In this document: positions 1 to 8,309 of the stretch, one piece after another | How positions within the stretch are numbered: the first letter of the stretch is position 1 | How the letters are laid out: the number at the start of each line of letters is the position of its first letter | Source: Bacillus sp. sid0103 | GTDB taxonomy: Bacteria > Bacillota > Bacilli > Bacillales_B > DSM-18226 | DNA: 64,000 nt | Reading direction: 5' to 3' | Assembly: GCF_019219025.1 (NCBI RefSeq) | Contig: NZ_JAHUWN010000006.1 | Coordinates: forward strand, 204,294 to 268,293 | Made by a program: the position numbers and the translations under genes | The notes under the pieces: model-generated | Databases searched by the model: none | Seen by the model: only the letters and a program-made list of their open reading frames with translations | What the model was told of the DNA's origin: nothing

Positions 1-1
1 G

Positions 2-1117
2 GTCACGACGTTTGTGATTTCACTCTTTTTCTGGCCAACCCCAGCTGTTCCATTAATTTGTGCTTTATTAGTACCTGCTGCAGTTAGTGCAGGATTGCCA
101 GTCATGACCTCAGCAATGGTTATTGTTATTGCAGGACAAGGTATGGCCCTTTCATCAGACTATATTATGCAAGTAGCCCCAATGTTAAGTGCGAAAGCCG
201 CAGGAATTGATAAATCCTTAGTTTCAGATAAGGCCTTCATTCTTTCTCTTATTACTGGATTAACTTCTCTTACGATTGTATATGCAACACATCGAAAAGC
301 GATTACAAAAAAATCTGTTAATGAGATTAATAAAGAAGGAAAAGCATTCTTCCAAGTTAGCGAAGAACTTGCTGCTACAGTAGAAGAAACTGCCGAAGTT
401 ATTAAGGTAAAAGAAAAATGGGGAAAAATCTTTGCTATCATTGTGCCGTTAGCGATGCTGGCTGTTATGATTTTTATGTTCCAGACTAAAATTGGCGGTG
501 GAGCTGGATTCGAGGGAGGCGACGGTGCTGCTTTTATCGGCGGGGTTGCTACGATTCTCTTAGTATTGGCGACAATCGCGTTTAACCGCATTCATGCACT
601 TGATAAAATCAGCGAACATATTACTGAAGGGTTTGTTTTCGCTTTTAGAGCAATGGCTCCCGTCATTCCGATTGCAGGTTACTTCTTTATGGGAAGTGGA
701 GACTTTTCAGCATCTATCCTTTCGTTAGGTGAAGATGCAGCTAAGCCAGGATTCCTATTTGATTTGATCCAAGCAGCTCAAAATTATATTCCACACAGCC
801 CATTTATTGCAGCATTTAGTATCTTAATCGTTGGTATTATTACCGGTTTAGATGGATCTGGATTTGCTGGTCTTCCGTTAACTGGTGCTTTGTCAGGAGC
901 AATTGGACCTGGAAGTAACATCGATCCTTCTGTTCTTGCAGCTATTGGACAAATGGGTGCAGTTTGGAGCGGAGGAGGCACGCTGATTGCTTGGTCGTCA
1001 CTTGTTGCAGTTGCCGGCTTCTTACAAGTGTCACCGTTAGAGCTGGCCAGAAAGAATTTCTTCCCAGTAATAACCGGACTTTTCCTTGCCACTCTTTTGG
1101 CAGTAATCATCTGGTAG
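2..1117 (+). CDS. Polytopic membrane transporter, C-terminal part (5' truncated by window edge)
   Basis: The reading frame is open from base 2, so the gene begins outside the window; the GTG at 14 lies inside it. About 371 residues are visible, with roughly eight hydrophobic segments and a charged cytoplasmic stretch near residues 90-140. Gly-rich re-entrant-looking segments (GGGAGFEGGDG, and GSGFAGLPLTGALSGAIGPGSN near the end) resemble ion-transporter-superfamily symporters for organic anions. I do not recognise the exact family and cannot name a substrate. The next gene is a ProC-like reductase after a terminator, so co-transcription is not implied. Confidence 0.6.
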   Translation, partial: VTTFVISLFFWPTPAVPLICALLVPAAVSAGLPVMTSAMVIVIAGQGMALSSDYIMQVAPMLSAKAAGIDKSLVSDKAFILSLITGLTSLTIVYATHRKAITKKSVNEINKEGKAFFQVSEELAATVEETAEVIKVKEKWGKIFAIIVPLAMLAVMIFMFQTKIGGGAGFEGGDGAAFIGGVATILLVLATIAFNRIHALDKISEHITEGFVFAFRAMAPVIPIAGYFFMGSGDFSASILSLGEDAAKPGFLFDLIQAAQNYIPHSPFIAAFSILIVGIITGLDGSGFAGLPLTGALSGAIGPGSNIDPSVLAAIGQMGAVWSGGGTLIAWSSLVAVAGFLQVSPLELARKNFFPVITGLFLATLLAVIIW

Positions 1118-1185
1118 ATAAACAGTTTCCTTGTACTAAGCTATTTCATTAGACTAGATACAAATTAGGGGTCATAAATAAATAA

Positions 1186-1236
1186 AAGGGCTATCTCAAA
1201 AGTCAGCAGCGAACTGATTTTTGGGGTAGCCTTATT
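1186..1236 (+). terminator. Rho-independent terminator
   Basis: Arms AAGGGCTATCTCAAAA and TTTTTGGGGTAGCCTT pair imperfectly and are followed by a T-rich tail, just after the truncated transporter gene. Confidence 0.6.
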
Positions 1237-1308
1237 ATTTTTGGATTGCAAAATCGTTATCTTAAATTGACAAGAGTCATAGGATGAAAGGAAGAGAGGG
1301 GATGGAAA

Positions 1309-2022
1309 ATGAAAGACCACAGGATCGGTTTAGTAGGGCTTGGTAAATTAGGGACTGCGATGATGACACATTGGGACAAAAAAGGGATTGCCATTGGCGT
1401 TTATCATCCGGTACAAACGAAAGCAGAACACTTTCTGCAAGGGTTCCAAAATGGCTACCTCCAAACAGAAAGTGAATTGAGGGATGTTGATCTCTTAGTT
1501 CTAGCATTGCCAGCAACAGAAGTTATTCCATTTATTGCTTCTATAAAACTACAAGGTAATGTCCTATCTACACCAAGGATCATTAATATGGCAACAAATC
1601 TTCCTACCAATGAAATAAAGGTCAATTTTCCTGACTTAAAGGTACATGGGGTCAAATATATGGGACATTCAAAGGATTTATTGGAACATGGAAATGGCCT
1701 ATTTATTACCGAAACTGAGTTACCACCCACGATTGGCGAACTTTTTCATGCACTTGGCAAGATAAATATTGATAGTGAGAATGTTTTATCAGAGGTAAAC
1801 AAATTAGCCACGTATTTCGCTATCAAAACAGCAGTAACAATAGAAACGGAATGTATGAAAAGAGGATTGTCACCAGATTACCTGAAAAGAGCATTAACAT
1901 CTTTAGCACCTGAAGTGATTCGCTCGTATAGCGAGGGGAGTCTTGGACACTTTGCGAAGGAAATAGCCGCGAAAATTAAAGCAGAGAGTTCTAGTGATAG
2001 TGATGGACGTAATACCCGATGA
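1309..2022 (+). CDS. NAD(P)-binding pyrroline-5-carboxylate reductase-like protein
   Basis: A 237-residue protein starting at ATG after a GAGAGGGG ribosome site. The N-terminus has a Rossmann dinucleotide motif (GLVGLGKLGTAM) and continues as in ProC/ComER-type reductases, with the LALPATEV strand typical of this fold. It is shorter than ordinary ProC (about 270 residues) and the C-terminal helical domain is not a strong match, so the substrate is open. It could be a ProC paralogue or another imine or hydroxyacid oxidoreductase. It stands alone between two terminators, with no visible operator of the neighbouring regulon. Confidence 0.55.
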   Translation: MKDHRIGLVGLGKLGTAMMTHWDKKGIAIGVYHPVQTKAEHFLQGFQNGYLQTESELRDVDLLVLALPATEVIPFIASIKLQGNVLSTPRIINMATNLPTNEIKVNFPDLKVHGVKYMGHSKDLLEHGNGLFITETELPPTIGELFHALGKINIDSENVLSEVNKLATYFAIKTAVTIETECMKRGLSPDYLKRALTSLAPEVIRSYSEGSLGHFAKEIAAKIKAESSSDSDGRNTR

Positions 2023-2027
2023 AATGG

Positions 2028-2063
2028 AAAAAGGTGTCAACCAAATGGGCTGACACCTTTTGT
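2028..2063. terminator. Bidirectional terminator between convergent genes
   Basis: AAAAAGGTGTCA and TGACACCTTTT form a perfect stem with A and T tracts on both sides, serving the gene ending at 2022 and the opposing gene ending at 2077. Confidence 0.8.
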
Positions 2064-2076
2064 TCTGCACCAATAA

Positions 2077-3462
2077 TTAGGATAAAAACATTTGTAATAT
2101 AAATAGATACACCATGACACAGCCGATATAAATACTTGCGAAGGAAAGGTTCCAGTTCGACACTTTATAGGAGCTTTCCTTGACGATACTTGACATTAGA
2201 CCTAATGTGGCATTATAGGGACCTACTAGAAAAGCAGATACAGCACCGGCTAACATCGCCACTGTCAAGATATGAGGGGAGATTCCAACCACCGTTGGAT
2301 TCAAGCCTTCGGTCATTAATGCTAATGACACGGCAGGATGCAATCCTAAAAAGGCTAAAGCCAGTGGGATTAACGGTAGTAAAATTAAAAAGATCTCTAC
2401 ACCTGCAAATTGAATAAACTTGTTAACCCAGGCATCCAGAAAGACATTCGCATGAGTAACATTAATCGTTGAAATAAAAAAACCTGCCGATAAATAAATA
2501 AAGAATTGATCCTTCATACTTATAGAGAAGGTTTGAAAATGATTGACCAAATGGGCACCGAACTCCTTACCCTGCTTTAAGAAAAGGGACCAAACTAAGG
2601 CAAATGGTATGACCAGCAAGGAGACCAAAATTAAAAATGGATAAGGAAACTTTGATTCTACGAACGAAATGACCAGGTTAAAAATAATGATGGCCAATAG
2701 TATTTGAAAGACTCTACCTGCTCGATTCATCTGATCCACTGGTTCAACGGTTGCAGCAGTTTCGTGGACGGACAGGCTCTTTTTGTTTTGGATCATAATA
2801 TTTGCCCTGCGTGAGCCAATATACCAATCCACACCAATGCCCACAATGCTTAAAGGAATTACATATGGAAGAATGGAGACCCAGCTTACATCCGTCATCG
2901 TGATTACAATCCCGACAATCGGAGTAACTGGTGCCCACAGTAAAGGCATCGCAAACCCGCGCGTGATTGCTCTACTCATGAACCGCTCCTTATTCTCAAC
3001 GGGTATAACGTCTAAAGCAGGCCTAATCGAGTAATATGTCATTGGCAGGGTGGCCAGATTCATAAAAATACTAAAAAAATACGAAATACCAGACGTGATC
3101 ATATACAGGTGACCAGAGGTTTTTACCCTCTTTTGAATAATGCTTTGTATGCCCCCGCTATATCCCCCTAATCTTATCGGAATCCCTAATATTGGAATAA
3201 GCGTAAACATGGTTAGCAAGTCAAGCATTGAGCCGAAAGAGAGGATGTATTGCTGCCACGGAGCTCCACTGGAAATTAGTAAGACCACACCAAAAAGCAA
3301 AAATGTACCTCCTAAAACTTGAACAAATCGCTTGGCTTGATATAAGGTCATAAGGACAATCAAAAGGCTAAGGCAGGAAATCAGTCCACTAAGATGAAGG
3401 CCGGGAAAGAGCACAGAGAATAAATACAATAAAATTACAAGAAAAAACAAATACCTCAGCAT
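2077..3462 (-). CDS. Polytopic membrane permease of the HDO island
   Basis: A 461-residue, very hydrophobic protein with about 12 predicted membrane segments. The C-terminal GLHPAVSLALMTEGLNP region resembles transporters of the ion-transporter superfamily, which move organic anions; the family is not certain. I chose ATG at 3462. The frame extends to a TTG at 3504, but that lies against the operator palindrome at 3489-3501 and has no ribosome site. The gene diverges from a 28-residue ORF, and the shared intergenic region carries two TTTGGTATACAAA-type sites, so it is probably controlled with the ferredoxin, creatininase and HDO genes and may import their substrate (inference). Confidence 0.6.
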   Translation of the reverse strand: MLRYLFFLVILLYLFSVLFPGLHLSGLISCLSLLIVLMTLYQAKRFVQVLGGTFLLFGVVLLISSGAPWQQYILSFGSMLDLLTMFTLIPILGIPIRLGGYSGGIQSIIQKRVKTSGHLYMITSGISYFFSIFMNLATLPMTYYSIRPALDVIPVENKERFMSRAITRGFAMPLLWAPVTPIVGIVITMTDVSWVSILPYVIPLSIVGIGVDWYIGSRRANIMIQNKKSLSVHETAATVEPVDQMNRAGRVFQILLAIIIFNLVISFVESKFPYPFLILVSLLVIPFALVWSLFLKQGKEFGAHLVNHFQTFSISMKDQFFIYLSAGFFISTINVTHANVFLDAWVNKFIQFAGVEIFLILLPLIPLALAFLGLHPAVSLALMTEGLNPTVVGISPHILTVAMLAGAVSAFLVGPYNATLGLMSSIVKESSYKVSNWNLSFASIYIGCVMVYLFILQMFLS

Positions 3463-3488
3463 GTCATCAACACCCAATCTTTTTAAAA

Positions 3489-3501
3489 ATTGTATACCAA
3501 A
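3489..3501. promoter_or_regulatory. Operator site 1 of the TTTGGTATACAAA regulon
   Basis: Reads ATTGTATACCAAA, the reverse complement of TTTGGTATACAAT. It lies about 27 bp upstream of the permease ATG. Confidence 0.6.
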
Positions 3502-3560
3502 CAAATCTTAAGAACGTAGATTAGTCACAAATTTGCCATTTATTCCGAACTTTTTTGGTA

Positions 3561-3573
3561 TTTGGTATACAAA
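3561..3573. promoter_or_regulatory. Operator site 2 of the TTTGGTATACAAA regulon
   Basis: Exact TTTGGTATACAAA, directly upstream of the -35 box of the promoter for the 28-residue ORF. Confidence 0.65.
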
Positions 3574-3577
3574 AAAC

Positions 3578-3606
3578 TTGTTTTCTTGTTCCGCCCATTA
3601 TACAAT
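3578..3606 (+). promoter_or_regulatory. SigA-type promoter
   Basis: TTGTTT, 17-bp spacer, TACAAT, followed about 25 bp later by an AGGGGGC ribosome site and ATG at 3645. Confidence 0.55.
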
Positions 3607-3644
3607 GACAGTATCAAATAACTCAATTCATAGGGGGCTTATCG

Positions 3645-3731
3645 ATGTTAAACTTTCTATTTGGATCCAAAAAAGCTGCAGAAAAGGCAGAAAAAAAACT
3701 TGCTTCACTTAGAAAAACACTTAAATTCTAA
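3645..3731 (+). CDS. 28-residue basic peptide ORF behind its own promoter and terminator
   Basis: ATG at 3645 follows AGGGGGC with suitable spacing. The 28 codons read MLNFLFGSKKAAEKAEK and so on, ending KTLKF: a short hydrophobic start and a Lys/Ala/Glu-rich amphipathic remainder. A SigA-like promoter and operator site 2 lie upstream, and an excellent terminator follows 15 bp after the stop. This makes a compact, regulated, monocistronic unit. It may be a real small protein, an export leader-like peptide, or a degraded gene start; sequence alone cannot decide. Confidence 0.45.
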   Translation: MLNFLFGSKKAAEKAEKKLASLRKTLKF

Positions 3732-3745
3732 CGATATTTATTCAA

Positions 3746-3772
3746 CCGTCACTACCAAGTGGCGGTTTTTTG
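3746..3772 (+). terminator. Rho-independent terminator
   Basis: CCGTCAC, loop TACCAA, GTGGCGG, then TTTTTT. It ends the 28-codon ORF. Confidence 0.8.
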
Positions 3773-3790
3773 TCGGGCTATTAAAGTATA

Positions 3791-3826
3791 AAAATCCGGA
3801 GACTTTTTTTCTCTCCGGATTTCAGC
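3791..3826. terminator. Terminator of the minus-strand hypothetical gene
   Basis: AAATCCGGAGA and TCTCCGGATTT form a perfect stem between the short ORF and the gene ending at 3860. Confidence 0.6.
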
Positions 3827-3859
3827 TATATGGAATAAACTGTTGGCAGCAATGAATTC

Positions 3860-4195
3860 TTAAACGGTTACCTCTGTTGATTTTACCAGTTTGGAGTTTA
3901 CAGAATCTTGACTGTTTCCAGACGCTTTGACGATCTCATTTAATTCCTCACGAGCTGCTTCGATTGTGTCGAACTTTTCAAAAAACTTTACCGCGATCTG
4001 ATTGACATATTCTTTTCCTTCATAATTCTCAAATAATTGAATTTTAATGGTTTCATCCAGGACTTCGGCAATTGTGTATTTCGCCTTTAGATTGTCAAAG
4101 AAATAGAAATCATAGGTTTCTACCGGTTTTAATCCATCATTTTCAAGAATCGTTTGGAAGGTATCCTTATTCGTTAACACAATATATTTCCCCAT
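3860..4195 (-). CDS. Hypothetical 111-residue protein of the HDO island
   Basis: Starts at ATG 4195, eight bases after AAGGAG; an upstream in-frame GTG at 4204 overlaps that ribosome site and was rejected. The soluble sequence (MGKYIVLTNKDTFQTIL to the C-terminus) alternates beta and alpha elements, like a small ferredoxin-fold or sensor-type domain, with no cysteines or obvious catalytic residues. I do not recognise it. It diverges from the first ferredoxin gene over a region holding operator site 3, so it is likely co-regulated and may be an accessory component of the oxidase system (inference). Confidence 0.55.
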   Translation of the reverse strand: MGKYIVLTNKDTFQTILENDGLKPVETYDFYFFDNLKAKYTIAEVLDETIKIQLFENYEGKEYVNQIAVKFFEKFDTIEAAREELNEIVKASGNSQDSVNSKLVKSTEVTV

Positions 4196-4322
4196 GCAGA
4201 ACACTCCTTAAGGTAATTTTGAAATCCTATTAATAAAATCGTTTCAGGTAAGTATTGATTTTCATGGCTCAAAGGATCGGAAACTATGACAGAAAGTTTT
4301 CTCAACACACCTCCAAAGGAAT

Positions 4323-4335
4323 ATTGTATACCAAA
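4323..4335. promoter_or_regulatory. Operator site 3 of the TTTGGTATACAAA regulon
   Basis: Reads ATTGTATACCAAA in the divergent region between the 111-residue gene and the first ferredoxin gene. Confidence 0.6.
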
Positions 4336-4466
4336 CTCTTATTTTGTATTTTATCTTAAGTTGTTAAAATGTTCAAGGTTATATTCTAAATATTAAAATA
4401 ATTACAAGAATCGTTGCTAGACTAAGAGAATTTAATTAAAAAATCTGGCCATTTTTAAATTCTAGT

Positions 4467-4495
4467 TTGCTTCTCTATCCAAAAGATTGTATACT
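4467..4495 (+). promoter_or_regulatory. SigA-type promoter of the first ferredoxin gene
   Basis: TTGCTT, 17-bp spacer, TATACT, 48 bp upstream of the ferredoxin ATG. Confidence 0.5.
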
Positions 4496-4542
4496 GCAGA
4501 GAAGAATCAAAATTTTTAGAATAAACTGAAAGGGGTAACAGT

Positions 4543-4875
4543 ATGCCAAAAGTGATCCTTCATGTAGATGGAACGACAATAGAACAAGAGGTCAAAGACA
4601 ATGCCAATTTAGTTGTCTTAGCTGGCACGCGCCAATTACCTAAATTGAAGTATGGCTGTGGAATGGGACGCTGCACGAAATGCACCTGCGTCGTAGTGAA
4701 TGGGGCTGAAGGGTTGGCACCACCGAATTGGAAAGAAGAAAAAATGCTTGGCGATAAGGTAAACGAAGGGTACCGCTTAACGTGCCAATTAACCATTAAA
4801 GAGGATATTGAAATTTCTCAAGAAAATATTTCTATTCAGGCACCTAAGAAACAATCGGCTATTCAATCGATATAA
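4543..4875 (+). CDS. 2Fe-2S ferredoxin (plant/adrenodoxin fold), copy 1
   Basis: A 110-residue protein starting at ATG after AAAGGGG. The cluster motif is CGMGRCTKC (C-x4-C-x2-C) with a fourth cysteine in YRLTCQL, the standard ligand pattern for 2Fe-2S electron carriers of this fold. It has no signal or membrane segment, so it acts in the cytoplasm. It precedes the creatininase-family gene and the HDO gene; a diiron oxidase needs such an electron donor, making the pairing functionally sensible (inference). A second, divergent ferredoxin closes the island at 10960. No dedicated ferredoxin reductase is visible. Confidence 0.85.
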   Translation: MPKVILHVDGTTIEQEVKDNANLVVLAGTRQLPKLKYGCGMGRCTKCTCVVVNGAEGLAPPNWKEEKMLGDKVNEGYRLTCQLTIKEDIEISQENISIQAPKKQSAIQSI

Positions 4876-4895
4876 GCAATTTTTTTAATTTGAAA

Positions 4896-4908
4896 AATGG
4901 TATACAAA
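4896..4908. promoter_or_regulatory. Operator site 4 of the TTTGGTATACAAA regulon
   Basis: Reads AATGGTATACAAA, 29 bp before the creatininase-family start. Confidence 0.55.
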
Positions 4909-4937
4909 ATACAACAAGGCTAAGTAGGTGAGTAGGA

Positions 4938-5708
4938 ATGGATTGTTATGATTTAACGAGGATGACATGGAAAGAAGTAGAAGGAGCGCTTAAGTCAGTT
5001 CAACTTGCTATAATTCCTATAGGCGCTCATGAACAGCACGGCCCCCACATGGTAGAAAGCTGTGATGCGGTCTTAGCTGAAAGGATGGCCAAGAAACTTG
5101 GTCAAAGGATGTTCCCTTATGCATTGGTCACACCATCTGTTAATATGGGTGTTTCGCCGCACCATTTGAATTTTCCGGGCACGATTTCCTTGCAGCCAAC
5201 CACATTAATTGCGGTATTAAAGGATATGGTTTCATCATTAAAGCATCACGGAATTGAAAAGTTTTTGTTTTTAAATTCCCATGGCGGAAACCAGTCGACG
5301 CTTAATGTAGCCTCGATGATGTTAACCAAAGAACTGGATGTAGAAATCTATTATGCAAAAACGACTGCCTCTGCTAAAAAGGCAATTAAGGAAAATGTCA
5401 CTTCCACCTTATTTGGTCATAGTTGTGAACGCGAAGTTTCGGAAGCATTGTATTTAGCTCCCGAACTTGTCCGTCTTGAAAAACTAGAAAAAGGTGATAT
5501 TCAAGAAGAGGGAAGATGGAAGCAACTTCGACCTGGTAAAGCAATTCAAGGATTTTATTATTATGAAGAAATGACTAATAATGGCTGTATCGGTGATGGT
5601 ACAAAAGCAAGTTGGGAAATTGGCCAGCAGATCGTCGAGGAATCTCTTGATAATCTTTCCAACGAACTTTTCAAATTGTTGGATTTGAATGTGAATGTCC
5701 AGCAATAA
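4938..5708 (+). CDS. Creatininase-family amidohydrolase
   Basis: A 256-residue protein with the family's metal-site signatures in order: PIGAHEQHGPH, ESCDAVLA, the HHLNFPGT substrate loop, LNSHGGNQ and HSCEREVSEA. These match creatininase/MftE-type enzymes, which use two divalent metals to hydrolyse amide or lactam bonds. Length fits the family (about 250). It is cytoplasmic. It lies downstream of a ferredoxin and upstream of the HDO gene, with its own operator. A role in opening an amide or lactam of the pathway substrate or product is plausible; true creatinine use is not supported, as no creatinase or sarcosine genes are nearby. Confidence 0.85.
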   Translation: MDCYDLTRMTWKEVEGALKSVQLAIIPIGAHEQHGPHMVESCDAVLAERMAKKLGQRMFPYALVTPSVNMGVSPHHLNFPGTISLQPTTLIAVLKDMVSSLKHHGIEKFLFLNSHGGNQSTLNVASMMLTKELDVEIYYAKTTASAKKAIKENVTSTLFGHSCEREVSEALYLAPELVRLEKLEKGDIQEEGRWKQLRPGKAIQGFYYYEEMTNNGCIGDGTKASWEIGQQIVEESLDNLSNELFKLLDLNVNVQQ

Positions 5709-5796
5709 TCGACGTACTAGAAAAAAAGAAAAACAATCTTTCAAAAATTCTAAAAATTATATTTACAAATAAACAATATATTGGTAGTATAAACGT

Positions 5797-5809
5797 AAGG
5801 TATACCAAA
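5797..5809. promoter_or_regulatory. Operator site 5 of the TTTGGTATACAAA regulon
   Basis: Reads AAGGTATACCAAA, with a perfect GGTATACC core, upstream of the HDO gene. Confidence 0.55.
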
Positions 5810-5879
5810 ACAATAGTTTTACCTAATAAAAGAGTGCTGGAAAGAGAGAATATCCACAATCTTTTTATTTTTAAACTAA

Positions 5880-5892
5880 TTTGGTATACAAA
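5880..5892. promoter_or_regulatory. Operator site 6 of the TTTGGTATACAAA regulon
   Basis: Exact TTTGGTATACAAA, 57 bp before the chosen HDO start and about 80 bp from site 5. Such phasing would allow looping or paired binding. Confidence 0.65.
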
Positions 5893-5949
5893 ATATCAAA
5901 TACCAATCAAAGGTTGGGTACCTACATAAAATTAGAGGAGGAGTTTCAG

Positions 5950-6681
5950 TTGACAGAATTATTATCTAAAGATGAATTTCGCAGACAATTAGAGGAAGCA
6001 ATTAAAGGTAACCATAGCCAGAAAGCTGCATTTACAGTAGCTTGGGCAGAGGGCAAACTTGAAAGAAAACACTTTGCTAGTTGGGCTGAAAATCACTACC
6101 ATTATGTAGGACCATTCGCTGATTACTTAGCGTATATTTACCACAATACTCCACAAGATCCAAAGTTTGCTGCTGCAAAAGATTTTACTCTACAAAATAT
6201 GTATGAAGAAGAAATCGCAGCGGATCGTCACACAGACTTATTGATTCGATTTGCGGAAGCATGTGGTACGACTGCAGAAAGAATTATTGATCCAAACAAT
6301 ATGGCTCCAACTACTTTAGGTCTTCAAAGCTGGTGTTTCGCGGTGGCTGCACGTGAGAATTTCGTCGTAGCAACAGCAGCTCTGGTTGTTGGATTAGAAT
6401 CACAAGTTCCTGATATCTACCGAAAACAAACTCCTGCTTTACGTGAAAAGTATGGGTTTACGGATGAAGAAATTGAATTCTTTGACTTACACATTGTTTC
6501 AGATGAGATCCATGGTGAGCGCGGATACAAAATTGTTCTTGATCACGCCGATACGCCTGAGTTACAGCAACGTTGCTTAGAAGTTGTTCGTACAGGAGCA
6601 AAAATGCGCCGTATGTACATGGATGGCCTTTGGAAAGAGTATATTGAAAAGGATTTAGGTGCATTAGTAGAAACGAAATAA
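5950..6681 (+). CDS. Heme-oxygenase-like diiron oxidase (HDO; CADD/PqqC-like)
   Basis: I chose TTG at 5950, preceded by GAGGAGG; the longer frame to 5881 begins inside operator site 6. The 243 residues match the TenA/PqqC-like all-helical fold. The six ligands expected of HDO enzymes such as CADD are present with the right spacing: E87-x6-H94 (YEEEIAADRH), E150 (GLESQ), and H181-x3-D185-x2-H188 (LHIVSDEIHGE). Characterised members oxidise amines, amino acids or fatty acids using O2. Here it sits between a creatininase-family enzyme and an aldehyde dehydrogenase, with ferredoxins as likely donors, suggesting an O2-dependent step that yields an aldehyde (inference). A plain TenA thiaminase role is unlikely because no thiamin genes or riboswitch are near. 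Confidence 0.8.
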   Translation: MTELLSKDEFRRQLEEAIKGNHSQKAAFTVAWAEGKLERKHFASWAENHYHYVGPFADYLAYIYHNTPQDPKFAAAKDFTLQNMYEEEIAADRHTDLLIRFAEACGTTAERIIDPNNMAPTTLGLQSWCFAVAARENFVVATAALVVGLESQVPDIYRKQTPALREKYGFTDEEIEFFDLHIVSDEIHGERGYKIVLDHADTPELQQRCLEVVRTGAKMRRMYMDGLWKEYIEKDLGALVETK

Positions 6682-6708
6682 ATAGATAAGCGGAAGCGCC
6701 TGTGTACC

Positions 6709-6758
6709 GGCCGTCATATTAATCTTATAATTTAAGGTTTAAGTGACGGCCATTTTTA
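6709..6758 (+). terminator. Terminator after the HDO gene
   Basis: Perfect arms GGCCGTCA and TGACGGCC enclose a 27-base loop and are followed by ATTTTTAT. Just upstream, 6690-6702 carries AAGCGGAAGCGCC, which looks like debris of a dispersed Bacillus repeat. Confidence 0.65.
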
Positions 6759-6816
6759 TAGGATCATAGTTTTCAAATAATAGTTGGAACTTAATAAATG
6801 AAAAAAGGTGATAGTA

Positions 6817-8280
6817 GTGATTACTACAAAAGTAGAGACATTCAATAATTATATTAATGGAGAATGGCAGGAATCGGTAAGCAAGAAAACATTTTTTAGT
6901 GTGAACCCGGCAAATACCGAAGATCTCGTTGGAGAATTCCAGGCTTCAAACGAACATGATGTTCAAAATGCGATTGAAGCGGCCAAGAATGCTTTTCCTA
7001 GTTGGTCCCAAACTGCACCATCTAAACGCGCGGCTATCTTAAATCAAGCTGCCAGCATTCTCGAGCAAAATGTTTCTGCCCTTGCTGAAGAGTTAACAAG
7101 GGAAGAAGGCAAGCATGTAGATGATGCTAAGAATGAGGTATTACGTTCTGCGCAAACGCTCCGCTATTATGCAATAGAAGGACAAAGTTTTACAGGGGAA
7201 ACCTTTCCAAACGATGATGCTAACATGAAAGTTTCAACGGAAAGAGAACCACTCGGAGTAGTAAGTGTCATTACTCCTTGGAACTTTCCACTTTCTATAC
7301 CAGCCCGAAAAATCGCTCCCGCTTTAATCACGGGTAATACGGTGGTTTTTAAACCTTCCTCCGATACGCCACTAATCGCTTTTCGTCTAGTTGAAGCACT
7401 TGATAAGGCAGGAATTCCTAAAGGCGTGATTAACTTTGTTACAGGAAAAGCATCAGACGTGGGGGATCTATTGGTAACCCATCCTGCTGTTAGGGCCGTC
7501 ACATTTACAGGTTCAACTGCTGCAGGAGAAGATATTCATAAAAAAGCAGGCTTTACGACAAGGACGCAAATGGAACTGGGCGGGAAGAATCCTCTTATTG
7601 TTATGGATGATGCAGATCTCGATTTAGCAGCCACTTTAACGGTTAACGGGGGCTTTTCGTTAACAGGGCAAGCTTGTACCGGAACAAGCCGTGTTATCGT
7701 CTTGAAAAATGTAAAAGAGGCATTTGTTCAAAAACTGGTTGAAAAAACGAGTGCACTAAAAATAGGTAATGGTTTTGAAGCAGGCGTGAAAATTGGCCCG
7801 CTTGCGAACGAAAATCAATTGAAAAATGTCTTAAAGTATATCGAATTCGGTAAGGAAGATGGTGCTGAATTGGTCTATGGTGGTGAGGCATTATTGACTG
7901 GAGAATTCGAAAAAGGATACTATGTCCAGCCGGCCATTTTTACTAATGTAAAAGCAAATTCGCGAATTGCGAAAGAAGAGATCTTTGGGCCGGTTGTGGC
8001 TGTGATTGAAGTAGATACATATGAAGAAGCCATCGCCGTTGCGAATGATGTCGAATATGGTTTGTCTGCTTCGATTGTTACCAATAATCTCAAAATTGCT
8101 AACCAATTTACCAAGGATATCCAAGCGGGAACAGTTAAGGTTAATCGTACAACAACAGGAAACTTAATGAATGCGCCATTTGGTGGCCTTAAAAAATCAA
8201 GTACGTCAACCTTCCGTGAATCGGGCAGAGTGGGCTTAGAGTTCTTTACACAATTAAAAACGGTTTATATGGGCTATTAA
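6817..8280 (+). CDS. NAD(P)-dependent aldehyde dehydrogenase
   Basis: GTG at 6817 follows AAAAGGTGA with good spacing; another GTG at 6808 lies within that ribosome site. The 487-residue sequence is a full-length ALDH, with cofactor-binding PWNFPL and FTGSTAAGE, general base E253 in MELGGKNPL and nucleophile C287 in GQACTGTSR. It oxidises an aldehyde to the acid. Overall appearance is close to alpha-ketoglutarate-semialdehyde or succinate-semialdehyde type enzymes, but the substrate cannot be fixed. In this island it would consume the aldehyde produced upstream. It shares no operator copy of its own and may depend on partial read-through or an unseen promoter. Confidence 0.9.
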   Translation: MITTKVETFNNYINGEWQESVSKKTFFSVNPANTEDLVGEFQASNEHDVQNAIEAAKNAFPSWSQTAPSKRAAILNQAASILEQNVSALAEELTREEGKHVDDAKNEVLRSAQTLRYYAIEGQSFTGETFPNDDANMKVSTEREPLGVVSVITPWNFPLSIPARKIAPALITGNTVVFKPSSDTPLIAFRLVEALDKAGIPKGVINFVTGKASDVGDLLVTHPAVRAVTFTGSTAAGEDIHKKAGFTTRTQMELGGKNPLIVMDDADLDLAATLTVNGGFSLTGQACTGTSRVIVLKNVKEAFVQKLVEKTSALKIGNGFEAGVKIGPLANENQLKNVLKYIEFGKEDGAELVYGGEALLTGEFEKGYYVQPAIFTNVKANSRIAKEEIFGPVVAVIEVDTYEEAIAVANDVEYGLSASIVTNNLKIANQFTKDIQAGTVKVNRTTTGNLMNAPFGGLKKSSTSTFRESGRVGLEFFTQLKTVYMGY

Positions 8281-8309
8281 TAACATTCGATAGATAAAGG
8301 AGAACATGT

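Noticed and set aside
5950..6681. Thiaminase II (TenA) assignment for the HDO gene
   Set aside because: The full E/H/E/H/D/H ligand set and the ferredoxin/aldehyde dehydrogenase context fit a diiron oxidase better. No thiamin genes or TPP riboswitch are nearby.
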